Positions 25,126 through 32,509 of a stretch of 64,000 nt of DNA are shown here, one piece after another (the stretch's first letter is position 1; every line of letters starts with the position of its first letter). The DNA is from JAIBAC01 sp046331095 (lineage in GTDB: Bacteria > Actinomycetota > Acidimicrobiia > UBA2766). Where the stretch lies: contig JAXLRM010000004.1 in assembly GCA_046331095.1 (NCBI GenBank), positions 372,001-436,000 of the forward strand, given 5' to 3'. The translations under genes were made by a program, and so were the position numbers. The notes beneath the pieces are model-generated. The model was not told the origin of the DNA and ran no database searches. It saw only the letters and a list, made by a program, of their open reading frames with translations.

Positions 25126-26004
25126 TCACGTGAGTTGGTAGCCGTACTCGCGCAGGTGCGGGGCGCATACTCGCCCGAGGGCGGCGACATCCGTTGCGTT
25201 CAGGTCGCGCCGGAACGCCTCGCTGCGTCCGGAGCTGAAGGTGTAGGTGTCGAACGCGGCGTCGAACTCGGGGGTGCGGCCGAGACCCATGAACCCGAGG
25301 AGCGCGTCGATCGAGGCGCGTGGATCGGCGATCACGTCCTCGTAGCGGACGTCGACCCAGGTACCTTCCGGTGCCTGGGTCCTTGCAGCGCGGAACGAGT
25401 CCATGAGGATGTTCCAGCCGATCCCGGCGAGCACGACGTGGGACCGTCCCGACGCCTCCCAGGCGGCTTCGTAGGTGGGCGGTAGCGGCCCCCAGTGCCA
25501 CTGCTCGGGACCGCCGTAGCCGAGCCACCACGGCATCTGCAGCCACGAGTTGGCGACGGCGCGTCCGTCGCGGACCACGTTCACGAACCTGGCGTCGGGG
25601 AAGGCCTCGAGTACGAAGCCCGAACGGGGCCACCCGGTGAACTTGTGCAGGAACACCGGTTTCGCCTGCGCCACGCGGCGCCTCTCGAAGAAGTCCCGGA
25701 ACCGTTTCGTGAGCCACGGTGTGGCGTCGGCGGCGGTCATGTCGCGAAAGGGGTTGGCCAGCAGCGGGCTCACCTGTGCCGCGAGGATGCGGTAGGCCTC
25801 CGACGGCGCGTACCGCAGGCGCCCCTTGCGGGTGAAGCGGTCGGGGATGTGTCGGTAGACGGCGTTGTTCCAGCGCCCCTTCAGGTCGAGGGCTGGCAGG
25901 CGGTCGTCGACGTTGGACACGAAACCGACGTCGGGGTGGCGGGCCAGCACTTCGTGTACGAGGGTCGATCCGCACCGACCTGTGCCGAGCACGAAGACGT
26001 ACAT
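25126..26004 (-). CDS. sulfotransferase
   Basis: A 292-residue PAPS-dependent sulfotransferase that moves sulfate to a hydroxyl or amino group of a glycan, lipid or other small acceptor. The 5'-phosphosulfate loop is LGTGRCGSTLVHEVL (6-20). The 3'-phosphate site is RFVNVVRDGRAVANSW, with Arg145 and the following residues. The C-terminal half is the usual helical part (WVDVRYEDVIADP). The ATG at 26004 overlaps the stop of the next upstream sulfotransferase (ATGA), which shows coupling. No PAPS synthesis gene is in the window. Together with the two others nearby it suggests that the surface glycan made by this island is sulfated (inference). Confidence 0.88.
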   Translation of the reverse strand: MYVFVLGTGRCGSTLVHEVLARHPDVGFVSNVDDRLPALDLKGRWNNAVYRHIPDRFTRKGRLRYAPSEAYRILAAQVSPLLANPFRDMTAADATPWLTKRFRDFFERRRVAQAKPVFLHKFTGWPRSGFVLEAFPDARFVNVVRDGRAVANSWLQMPWWLGYGGPEQWHWGPLPPTYEAAWEASGRSHVVLAGIGWNILMDSFRAARTQAPEGTWVDVRYEDVIADPRASIDALLGFMGLGRTPEFDAAFDTYTFSSGRSEAFRRDLNATDVAALGRVCAPHLREYGYQLT

Positions 26005-26945
26005 CAGCGCCCCAGCGCGGGGCCGTGTGCCCCGACCGTGTAGCCGCGCGTCTCGAGTGCCGGGCCCTGGACGGCTTCGATGCGGGCGACGACGTCGGCG
26101 TCGAGGTCGACGCGCCAGCGTTCGTTGCGGTCGGGGTAGTCGAGCTCGCGCAGTTCGCTGACCCACGCCCGCACCGGGGTGAGGCCTGCGAAGGTCGCCA
26201 CGCTCACGAGCGTGTCGACGGGGTCCTGGATCAGCGACTCGTACGAGAGGCGCAGGAGCTTGTCTTCGTCGAGGTGGCCGAGGCTGCTCTCGAGCAGGGT
26301 TACGTCCTCGACCCACTCGCGTGCGCACGCCTCCCAGGGGTCCCGGCCCTCGGCCTCCCACTGGCGTGGGGTGCGTCCGTCCCACCACCAGAGCGGATCG
26401 TCGGGCCACCAGTCCACCGCGGCGAGCGAAGCGGCGACCGCGCGGCCGTCGCGGGTGAGCTCCACGAAACGGGCGCCCGGGAACGCCGCCGCCAGCGTGG
26501 CGATCCGCAAGTTGTTGGCGATGCGCTTGTTCACGACGACCTCGCCGCCGCTCCAGACGAGGATCCGGCGGAACAGGATCCGTAACGCCTCCTGCACCGT
26601 GGCGGGATGGGGATCCTCGTGCAGGGCCTGGGGGAGGCCCCACGCGTTGAAGATCGGTTCGCCCTCTACGGGTTGGGGGAAGATGCGCTCGACGACCCTG
26701 CGCGTGCGGCCGTACACGTACGCGTTGCCGCCGGGGAACCAGACCTCACGGCGCCGGCGTGGCAGTGCGCGGGCCACCCGGTCGAGCGCTGCCAGGCGCG
26801 GCGAAGCGGGGAAGCGGCGCATCCAGTTCGACATCCACGCCGCGCCAGGGTGGAGGCACAGCGCCCGGTACAGCAAGCTCGTGCCCGACCGCGGGGCACC
26901 GAGGAGGAACAGAGCCGGCACGTCGGGGGGTGGGGGACCGTTCAT
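26004..26945 (-). CDS. sulfotransferase
   Basis: A 313-residue member of the same superfamily, with the PAPS loop LLGAPRSGTSLLYRAL (14-29) and the 3'-phosphate motif RFVELTRDGRAVAAS (Arg165-Arg168). It is unusually Trp-rich in the acceptor region (WWPDDPLWWWDGRTPRQW). It is upstream of and translationally coupled to the gene at 25126. ATG 26945 is chosen since the frame upstream is low-complexity and overlaps the divergent MurJ gene; the 5' gap to the MurJ start is 146 bases and must hold both promoters. Confidence 0.85.
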   Translation of the reverse strand: MNGPPPPDVPALFLLGAPRSGTSLLYRALCLHPGAAWMSNWMRRFPASPRLAALDRVARALPRRRREVWFPGGNAYVYGRTRRVVERIFPQPVEGEPIFNAWGLPQALHEDPHPATVQEALRILFRRILVWSGGEVVVNKRIANNLRIATLAAAFPGARFVELTRDGRAVAASLAAVDWWPDDPLWWWDGRTPRQWEAEGRDPWEACAREWVEDVTLLESSLGHLDEDKLLRLSYESLIQDPVDTLVSVATFAGLTPVRAWVSELRELDYPDRNERWRVDLDADVVARIEAVQGPALETRGYTVGAHGPALGR

Positions 26946-27076
26946 CGGAGCCAGTATCGCAGAGCCCGGGATGTCCCCGGACCGAGGCTCGGCCCGACGG
27001 GTGCGCGGGGCCTTCCGGTACGCCGGCGCCGATGCGCGCTCGGTGTGCCGGGACTTGGGGGGTCCGAGCGCGGCCG

Positions 27077-27082
27077 TAGGAT
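27077..27082 (+). promoter_or_regulatory. -10 box close to the MurJ-like start
   Basis: TAGGAT ends nine bases before the ATG at 27092, with no ribosome site in between, which fits a leaderless or nearly leaderless transcript. Confidence 0.35.
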
Positions 27083-27091
27083 TCGGCGCCA

Positions 27092-28810
27092 ATGGCAGAT
27101 GCCGACGCCGGCAACCCCGGACCCGAGCCCGAAGGAGGGCCACGGCTGCACGGCCGGCGCGCCCTGGTGCGGCAGTCGGGCGGCGCCGGAGTCGCGGCGA
27201 TGTTCGCGGTCCTCAGCGGCGTCGCGTTCGACGCGGTCATCGCGTTCACCTACGGCGCCGGCACCGCCAGCGACGCGTTCTTCGTCGCCTCGCGCATACC
27301 GCTGGGCCTGCAGGCCGCGCTCACGGTCGCCTCGAACCAGGCTCTGGTCCCGCTGGTGTCCAACTGGCACACGAAGGAAGGCGCCCCCGAGACGAACAGA
27401 CGCGTCACGCTCCTGGCGACGGCGGCCTGGCTCGCGGGACTCGTCGTCGCCGTCGTCTGCGCCGTGGCGGCTTGGCCGCTCATGGCCGTCACCGCACCAG
27501 GACTCGGTGCCGACGGGATCGACGCGGCGGCGGGTGTGGCCAGGATCATGTTCTTCGTCGTACCGCTCGAGGCACTCGGCGACGTGTTCGAGGCGTTCCT
27601 CAACGCCCGATACTCGTTCGTGCTGCCTTCGGGCGCCAAGGTCCTGCGGAACGTCACTGCAGTAGTGGTCATCGTCGTCGCGGGATCGTCGGGTTCGGAT
27701 CCGCGCACGATCGCGTGGGGCTACCTCGCGGGGATGGCGCTGCTGGTGTTGGTCGAGGTGGCCTGGTCCGCGGTGAAGGGCTGGCGCTACAAGCCCACGC
27801 TCGCGCTCGGCGACGCGTCGGTGCGCGAGGCCGGCGTCTTGTGCGTCCGGCCGCTCGCCGGGGCGGCGATCAATCCGCTCACGCGTCTCGTCGAGCAGCA
27901 GTTCGTGTCGTTCCTCCCCGCCGGTGCGATCACGATCTCGCAGTACGCGTACAGGGTCATCTCCGCGGTGGGCGGGACGGTGTTCTTCCGTTCGGTCATG
28001 GTGGCGATGATCCCTCGGATGACGGAGGCGACGACGAGTGGGCGCGACGTCGAGGTCGCCCGCCTGACGCGCACGGGCGTGCGGATCATGCTCGCCATCT
28101 CCCTGCCGCTCACGGTGGTGACCGCAGTCCTCGCGCGGCCCGCCATCGAGGCGGTCTTCCGCCGTGGCAAGTTCGACGCCGAAGACGCGCTCCTCCTCGG
28201 GTGGGTCCTCGTGGCGTACGCACTCAGCCTGCCCGGATCGGGGGTGCAGCGCGCCCTGCTCGGGCCGTTCTTCGCACGCCTCGACACGCGGACACCGCTG
28301 CGCAACACGATCTACGGCAATGCCGCGAACCTGGTCCTGCTGCCTGTGTTCATCTGGATCGCCGGGCGTGAGGACGCGTGGGCGGTCGTCGCGGTCGGCG
28401 CCGCGTACTCGGCGGCGCAGTACGTGCACGTCGGCCATGCGTGGTGGCGGCTGCACCACGGCCTCGGGATCCGGCTCAAGGGGGTGGGGGCCTTCACCTT
28501 GGAGGTCGTCGTCGGTTCAGTCGTCTACGGCGTCGTCCTCTATCTCGCCGCTGCCGCGCTCGGGCTCTACGGTGAGCTCCCGCGATGGCAGCTCCTCGCC
28601 CGCACCGCCCTCGCCGGTGTCGTCGGGAGCATCCCGGCCGTCGCCGTCGCCTACGTCATGCGCAAGCGCACGCGACGAAAGCAGCCCGAACGCGGCGAGC
28701 GGGTACACGAGGACCGAGGCCATGCCGGCGCCGACGAGAGCGGCCGCGTTGACGGGGAGCATGCGTTCGGTGGCGGTGCCGATGCCGGTGATGACGACCA
28801 CGAGCGGTAG
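27092..28810 (+). CDS. MurJ/MviN-like lipid-linked oligosaccharide flippase
   Basis: A 572-residue protein of the MOP superfamily with about 14 predicted membrane segments. It begins with the MurJ-like LVRQSGGAGVAAMFAVLSGVAFDAVIA and has ASDAFFVASRIPLGLQAA in the first loop and VVTAVLARPAIEAVFRRGKFDAEDA in the middle, typical of the family. MurJ flips lipid II; relatives in polysaccharide clusters flip other lipid-linked glycans. The setting, next to sulfotransferases and Wzz, favours an exopolysaccharide precursor. Membrane helices end near nucleotide 28660; the last ~45 residues (from RKRTRRKQPERGE) are hydrophilic and lie over the opposite-strand antiporter gene, giving a 294-base tail-to-tail overlap. 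Confidence 0.85.
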   Translation: MADADAGNPGPEPEGGPRLHGRRALVRQSGGAGVAAMFAVLSGVAFDAVIAFTYGAGTASDAFFVASRIPLGLQAALTVASNQALVPLVSNWHTKEGAPETNRRVTLLATAAWLAGLVVAVVCAVAAWPLMAVTAPGLGADGIDAAAGVARIMFFVVPLEALGDVFEAFLNARYSFVLPSGAKVLRNVTAVVVIVVAGSSGSDPRTIAWGYLAGMALLVLVEVAWSAVKGWRYKPTLALGDASVREAGVLCVRPLAGAAINPLTRLVEQQFVSFLPAGAITISQYAYRVISAVGGTVFFRSVMVAMIPRMTEATTSGRDVEVARLTRTGVRIMLAISLPLTVVTAVLARPAIEAVFRRGKFDAEDALLLGWVLVAYALSLPGSGVQRALLGPFFARLDTRTPLRNTIYGNAANLVLLPVFIWIAGREDAWAVVAVGAAYSAAQYVHVGHAWWRLHHGLGIRLKGVGAFTLEVVVGSVVYGVVLYLAAAALGLYGELPRWQLLARTALAGVVGSIPAVAVAYVMRKRTRRKQPERGERVHEDRGHAGADESGRVDGEHAFGGGADAGDDDHER

Positions 28811-29824
28811 CGCCGTCGCCGAGAAGAAGGCGAGGGCACCGCGCTCGCGCAGCGGCAAGTCACGGTAGACGAGCAGTGCCGGGAGGCCACGTACGACGAG
28901 GAAGAGGGCGAGGAAGACCGGGAGGCGCACCAGCGTCGTGGGATCCGACGTGAGGGCTTCGAGGTCGAACGTCATGCCGCTCACGATGAAGAAGACCGGG
29001 ATGACGAAGCCGAACCCGATCGCCTCGAGCTTGGACAGGACGACGGGCCTGTCGGCGCCCTGGCTGAAGAGGCGCACGACCACTCCGGCGGTGAAGGCCC
29101 CGAGGAGCACGTCGAGACCGAGCTCCGACGCCACCCACACCAGCAGGATCACGGCGAGGACCGAGATCCGTACGGGGAGCTGCGAGCTCGAGTTGAGGTG
29201 CTTGCTCAACAGGGCGACGACACGCGGTGGTGTCGGCCGCGCCGCGAGCAGCGCCGCGACGACTGCCAGGACGATGAACGCGACGAGGAGCAGCGAAGTG
29301 CGAACCGGGCTGTCACTCGTGAGCAGGAGGGCGATCGCCACGATGGGGCCGAACTCGCCGACCGAACCTATCGCGAGTACGAACGCGCCGATCCGTGTCT
29401 CCGCCACGCCCGAATCACGCAGCATCGGAAGCAGGGTCCCGAGCGCCGTCGTGGTGAGCGCGAGGCCGATCAGCAGGCTCGACAGGGCGAAACCCGAGCT
29501 GACGAGCACGAACGCGAGTCCGAAACCGAGCACCAGGGACATCGCCCATCCCAGTGCGGCCCGTGTCAACGGTGTGCCCTTGACGCGGTCCAGATCGATG
29601 TCGAACCCGGCGAGGAACATCAGGAAGCAGAGCCCGAGGTTGGCGAAGGCCTGCACGAGGTCGCCGGTCTCGGCGAGACCGAGGACCTGCGGCCCGATCA
29701 CGATGCCGAGACCGATCTCGAGCACCACCGCAGGCACCCGCAGGCGGCGCAGTGACTCCGCCCCCAACGGTGCCAGCACCGCCGCGGCGCTGATGAGGAC
29801 CAGGGACACGAGCGCCGAGCTCAC
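28517..29824 (-). CDS. CPA2-family cation/proton antiporter
   Basis: A 435-residue membrane protein of the monovalent cation:proton antiporter-2 family (KefB/NapA type), with about 12-13 hydrophobic segments. Characteristic stretches are IGLGIVIGPQVLGL, ANLGLCFLMFLAGFDIDLDRV and GLDVLLGAFTAGVVVRL. The C terminus after LVYPLAAFGLLSSRALAHD is acidic and hydrophilic, about 50 residues, with no TrkA-N domain, and lies antisense to the last membrane helices of the MurJ-like gene. The start is a GTG at 29824. Probably involved in pH or K/Na homeostasis, with no clear tie to the glycan genes. Confidence 0.87.
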   Translation of the reverse strand: MSSALVSLVLISAAAVLAPLGAESLRRLRVPAVVLEIGLGIVIGPQVLGLAETGDLVQAFANLGLCFLMFLAGFDIDLDRVKGTPLTRAALGWAMSLVLGFGLAFVLVSSGFALSSLLIGLALTTTALGTLLPMLRDSGVAETRIGAFVLAIGSVGEFGPIVAIALLLTSDSPVRTSLLLVAFIVLAVVAALLAARPTPPRVVALLSKHLNSSSQLPVRISVLAVILLVWVASELGLDVLLGAFTAGVVVRLFSQGADRPVVLSKLEAIGFGFVIPVFFIVSGMTFDLEALTSDPTTLVRLPVFLALFLVVRGLPALLVYRDLPLRERGALAFFSATALPLVVVITGIGTATERMLPVNAAALVGAGMASVLVYPLAAFGLLSSRALAHDVGDGDGRDAPDDTGEGGAGEELPSRELTVEPERGSGEIEDDAVDD

Positions 29825-29898
29825 GTCGGCAGCATAGGGAGAGGTGCCCGACTACCTTGTGCGGGCCGCCTTCCACCCCGTCACCAGAGGGAGACCGC

Positions 29899-30423
29899 AT
29901 GGCCATCGACACGTTCTTCGCCTACACGGGTGTGTACGGATCCCTCGACGACGCGCTTGCCGACTACGACGCGGTCAAGGATCTCCACGTCGAGCTCGGC
30001 CTCATCGACGCCTACGACGCCGCGGTGATCTCACGCCGCGAGGACGGCAAGGTCAAGGTCGTCAAGAAGCACGAGACCCCGACGCGCGTGGGTGGCGTGC
30101 TCGGTGGCGGGATCGGCCTCGCCACCGGCTTGGTGATCGCCTTGTTCCCCGCCGCCGCGATCGGTACAGGCCTCCTCGTGGGCACCACCGCCGGCGGTGC
30201 CGTCCTCGGCTCGCTCGCCGGTCACGCGGCCGCCGGTATGCGCCGTGGTGACCTCAAAGACCTCGGCGAGAGCCTCGACGCGGGCCAGGCAGGGCTCGTG
30301 GTCGTGGGCGTGTCCGACATGGAGTCCAAGATCGAGGCCGCCATGAAGAAGGCCGAGAAGGTCACCGCCAAGCAGCTCGAGGCCGACGTCGACCAGATCG
30401 AGAAGGACGCCGCCGAAGCCTGA
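29899..30423 (+). CDS. DUF1269-like membrane protein
   Basis: A 174-residue protein resembling the DUF1269 group of small membrane proteins of unknown function. Residues 1-70 form a soluble part (FFAYTGVYGSLDDALADYDAV). A Gly/Ala-rich hydrophobic hairpin follows, GGVLGGGIGLATGLVIALF and TGLLVGTTAGGAVLGSLAGH, and the tail is a charged helix. Glycine-zipper hairpins of this kind insert in membranes. ATG 29899 is preferred over 29857 because GAGGGAGA lies in front. A TACCTT box at about 29854 may be its promoter. Confidence 0.75.
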   Translation: MAIDTFFAYTGVYGSLDDALADYDAVKDLHVELGLIDAYDAAVISRREDGKVKVVKKHETPTRVGGVLGGGIGLATGLVIALFPAAAIGTGLLVGTTAGGAVLGSLAGHAAAGMRRGDLKDLGESLDAGQAGLVVVGVSDMESKIEAAMKKAEKVTAKQLEADVDQIEKDAAEA

Positions 30424-30504
30424 ACCCGTGCCTGGCGTCGACGGCGGCGACGAGCTCGTCTCGGGACCTCTGGGCGTCGGGGTCGAGGCGGTGGTGGGCC
30501 CAAC

Positions 30505-30510
30505 TACCCT
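30505..30510 (+). promoter_or_regulatory. -10 box of a leaderless transcript
   Basis: TACCCT is followed by exactly six bases and then the ATG at 30517. There is no ribosome-binding sequence between, which is the pattern of actinobacterial leaderless genes. Confidence 0.45.
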
Positions 30511-30516
30511 TGCCCG

Positions 30517-32376
30517 ATGACTGGGGAGAGCCGCGACAGGGTCGCCGTCTGCTATCTCGCCGGGACCGGGCGCTCCGGCAGCACCGTGCTGGCCAACGTG
30601 TGCGGTCAGATCGACGGATGGTTCTCGGCCGGCGAGGTGCGCTTCCTGTGGCAGCGGGGAGTCGAGGCCGATCGTCTCTGCGGGTGCGGTGAGTCGTTCT
30701 CGCGCTGCGAGACGTGGGCCAAGATCCTCGACTCCGCCTACGGCGACGCGATCCCCGATGCAGCCGCCACCCACGCGGCCCTGACAGCGGCAACGCGCAT
30801 GCGACGCTTGCCGGCGGTACTCGGTGGGAGTGCCCAAGGCGCAGTCGACGCCGCTCTCGCCGAGACCCTGGGACACCTCTACAGCGCGATGGCCGCGGTG
30901 ACCGATTCGAGCGTGGTCGTCGACTCGTCGAAGCTGCCGTCGTACGCGTGGTTACTGTCGCAGGTCCCCGGTGTCGACCTGCACGTGGTGCACCTCGTGC
31001 GCGACCCGCGCGCTGCGGCGTGGTCGTGGCTGCGCAAGAAGGAGTTGCCCGACAACGCCGGACAGCCCCACATGGAGCGGATCTCACCGCTCAAGAGCTC
31101 GCTTCTCTGGGATGTCTGGAATGTCGTGACCGACCGCCTCTGGCCCGGAGACAGCCATCTGCTCCTGCGCTACGAGGACTTCGTCGCCGACCCGCGTGGC
31201 GCGGTCGCCGCCATCGCCGCGCTCTGCGGCGATCCCGGCGCCGAGCTTCCGTTCAGTGACTCCCACACGGCGCTCCTCGCTCCGACTCACACTGTGGCGG
31301 GCAACCCGGACCGGCTGCGAAGCGGACCGACCCGTTTGCGCCTCGACGACGAGTGGCGCACCCGGATGCGGCGGCGCGACCGCGCTGTCGTCTCGGTGGC
31401 GACCGCGCCGGTGCGGCGCCGGTACGGCTACACGGGCCGGGGCGTGACCGGTGAGACGCTGCCGCACGAGGCGTCGAGAGCGCGGCGCGCCGTGGTGCGC
31501 CTGCAGAGGCACGTGCGCTGGGGCCGCACGCAGGGTCTGGGCCGCCTCGTGGAGGAGGACAACCTCGATCCCGTCGAACGCGTGCGCACCGCGGTGTCGA
31601 AGGGCCTGTGGCGCGCCGCGCACGGGGTCGAGGCGGGGACGGCGGTTCCGGTGTGGCTCGTGGGTGTGCAGCGCTCGGGTACGAACATGGTCGTACGCGG
31701 CTTCGAGACGAGCCCGGAGTTCGAGGTCCACAACGAGAACGACTCCAAGGTCTTCGAGCGCTTCGAGCTGCGCGACGACGACGTCGTGGCGCGGGTCGTG
31801 GCTGCCAGCCGGCACCGTTTCGTGCTGTTCAAGCCGCTGTGCGACTCGCATCGCACGGTCGAGCTCCTCGACGGCATCGGCGCCGGCGCGCCGGGCCGGG
31901 CGATCTGGGCCTACCGCGGCGTCGACGGTCGTGCGCGCTCCGCGGTAGCCAAGTTCGGCGACGTGAACCGCACGGTCCTCGCCCGCGTGGCCGCCGGGCG
32001 CGGGGAGGGCCTCTGGCAGGCACAGCGCCTCTCCCGCGAGAGCCTCGAACTGATCGGGTCGTTCGACTACGACGCCCTCGGCGCCGAGGACGGCGCCGCT
32101 CTCTTCTGGCTCGTGCGCAACCGCCTGTACTTCGACCTCGGCCTGCACGAGCGCCCCGACGTGACGATCGTGAACTACGACGCCCTCGTCGCAGACCCCG
32201 AGCCTGTGATGACGGCGCTGTGTGCGTTCCTCGACTTCCCGTACCGCCGGAGCCTCGTCGACCACGTCGAGGTGCGCTCGGCGGGTCGGGAGTCCCGCCT
32301 CGACCTGCACCCGCGCATCCGTGAGGCATGCGAGGAGCTACAGGCACGCCTCGACGAGGCCGCCTCGGCCCACTGA
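30517..32376 (+). CDS. two-domain sulfotransferase fusion
   Basis: A 619-residue protein with two sulfotransferase-like domains in tandem. Domain 1 (about 8-310) has the PAPS loop YLAGTGRSGSTVLANVC (13-29) and the 3'-phosphate motif VHLVRDPRAAAWSW (158-171), and four cysteines in LCGCGESFSRCETW (54-67 plus) that could form a small metal site. Domain 2 (about 375-619) begins VWLVGVQRSGTNMVVRGFE (379-397) but its 3'-phosphate region is the divergent AIWAYRGVDGRARSAVAKF, so activity of the second half is less certain. A basic linker joins them. It is transcribed away from the antiporter and lies upstream of the propeller genes. Confidence 0.8.
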   Translation: MTGESRDRVAVCYLAGTGRSGSTVLANVCGQIDGWFSAGEVRFLWQRGVEADRLCGCGESFSRCETWAKILDSAYGDAIPDAAATHAALTAATRMRRLPAVLGGSAQGAVDAALAETLGHLYSAMAAVTDSSVVVDSSKLPSYAWLLSQVPGVDLHVVHLVRDPRAAAWSWLRKKELPDNAGQPHMERISPLKSSLLWDVWNVVTDRLWPGDSHLLLRYEDFVADPRGAVAAIAALCGDPGAELPFSDSHTALLAPTHTVAGNPDRLRSGPTRLRLDDEWRTRMRRRDRAVVSVATAPVRRRYGYTGRGVTGETLPHEASRARRAVVRLQRHVRWGRTQGLGRLVEEDNLDPVERVRTAVSKGLWRAAHGVEAGTAVPVWLVGVQRSGTNMVVRGFETSPEFEVHNENDSKVFERFELRDDDVVARVVAASRHRFVLFKPLCDSHRTVELLDGIGAGAPGRAIWAYRGVDGRARSAVAKFGDVNRTVLARVAAGRGEGLWQAQRLSRESLELIGSFDYDALGAEDGAALFWLVRNRLYFDLGLHERPDVTIVNYDALVADPEPVMTALCAFLDFPYRRSLVDHVEVRSAGRESRLDLHPRIREACEELQARLDEAASAH

Positions 32377-32460
32377 AGGCACGTCAGGGGCGTTTCGCCC
32401 GGATCCAGGCGGTTTGGCCTACAGGATTTCGCTTGTCCGGGCCGACTCTCTCTGTGGATG

Positions 32461-32483
32461 CCAGACCGGTCCCGGCGGTCTGG
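32461..32483 (+). promoter_or_regulatory. hairpin in the leader of the first propeller gene
   Basis: CCAGACCG and CGGTCTGG form a perfect 8-base stem with a 7-base loop, ending nine bases before the GGAGGGA ribosome site of the gene at 32510. Upstream, GGGCG-TTT-CGCCC at about 32390-32402 could be a short terminator for the sulfotransferase gene. Confidence 0.35.
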
Positions 32484-32509
32484 GTGACACCTCGGAGGGA
32501 CTTCGAATC

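Noticed and set aside
28651..28890. Small minus-strand ORF inside the antiporter/MurJ overlap
   Set aside because: Shadow of both real genes; Ser/Arg-rich with no start signal.
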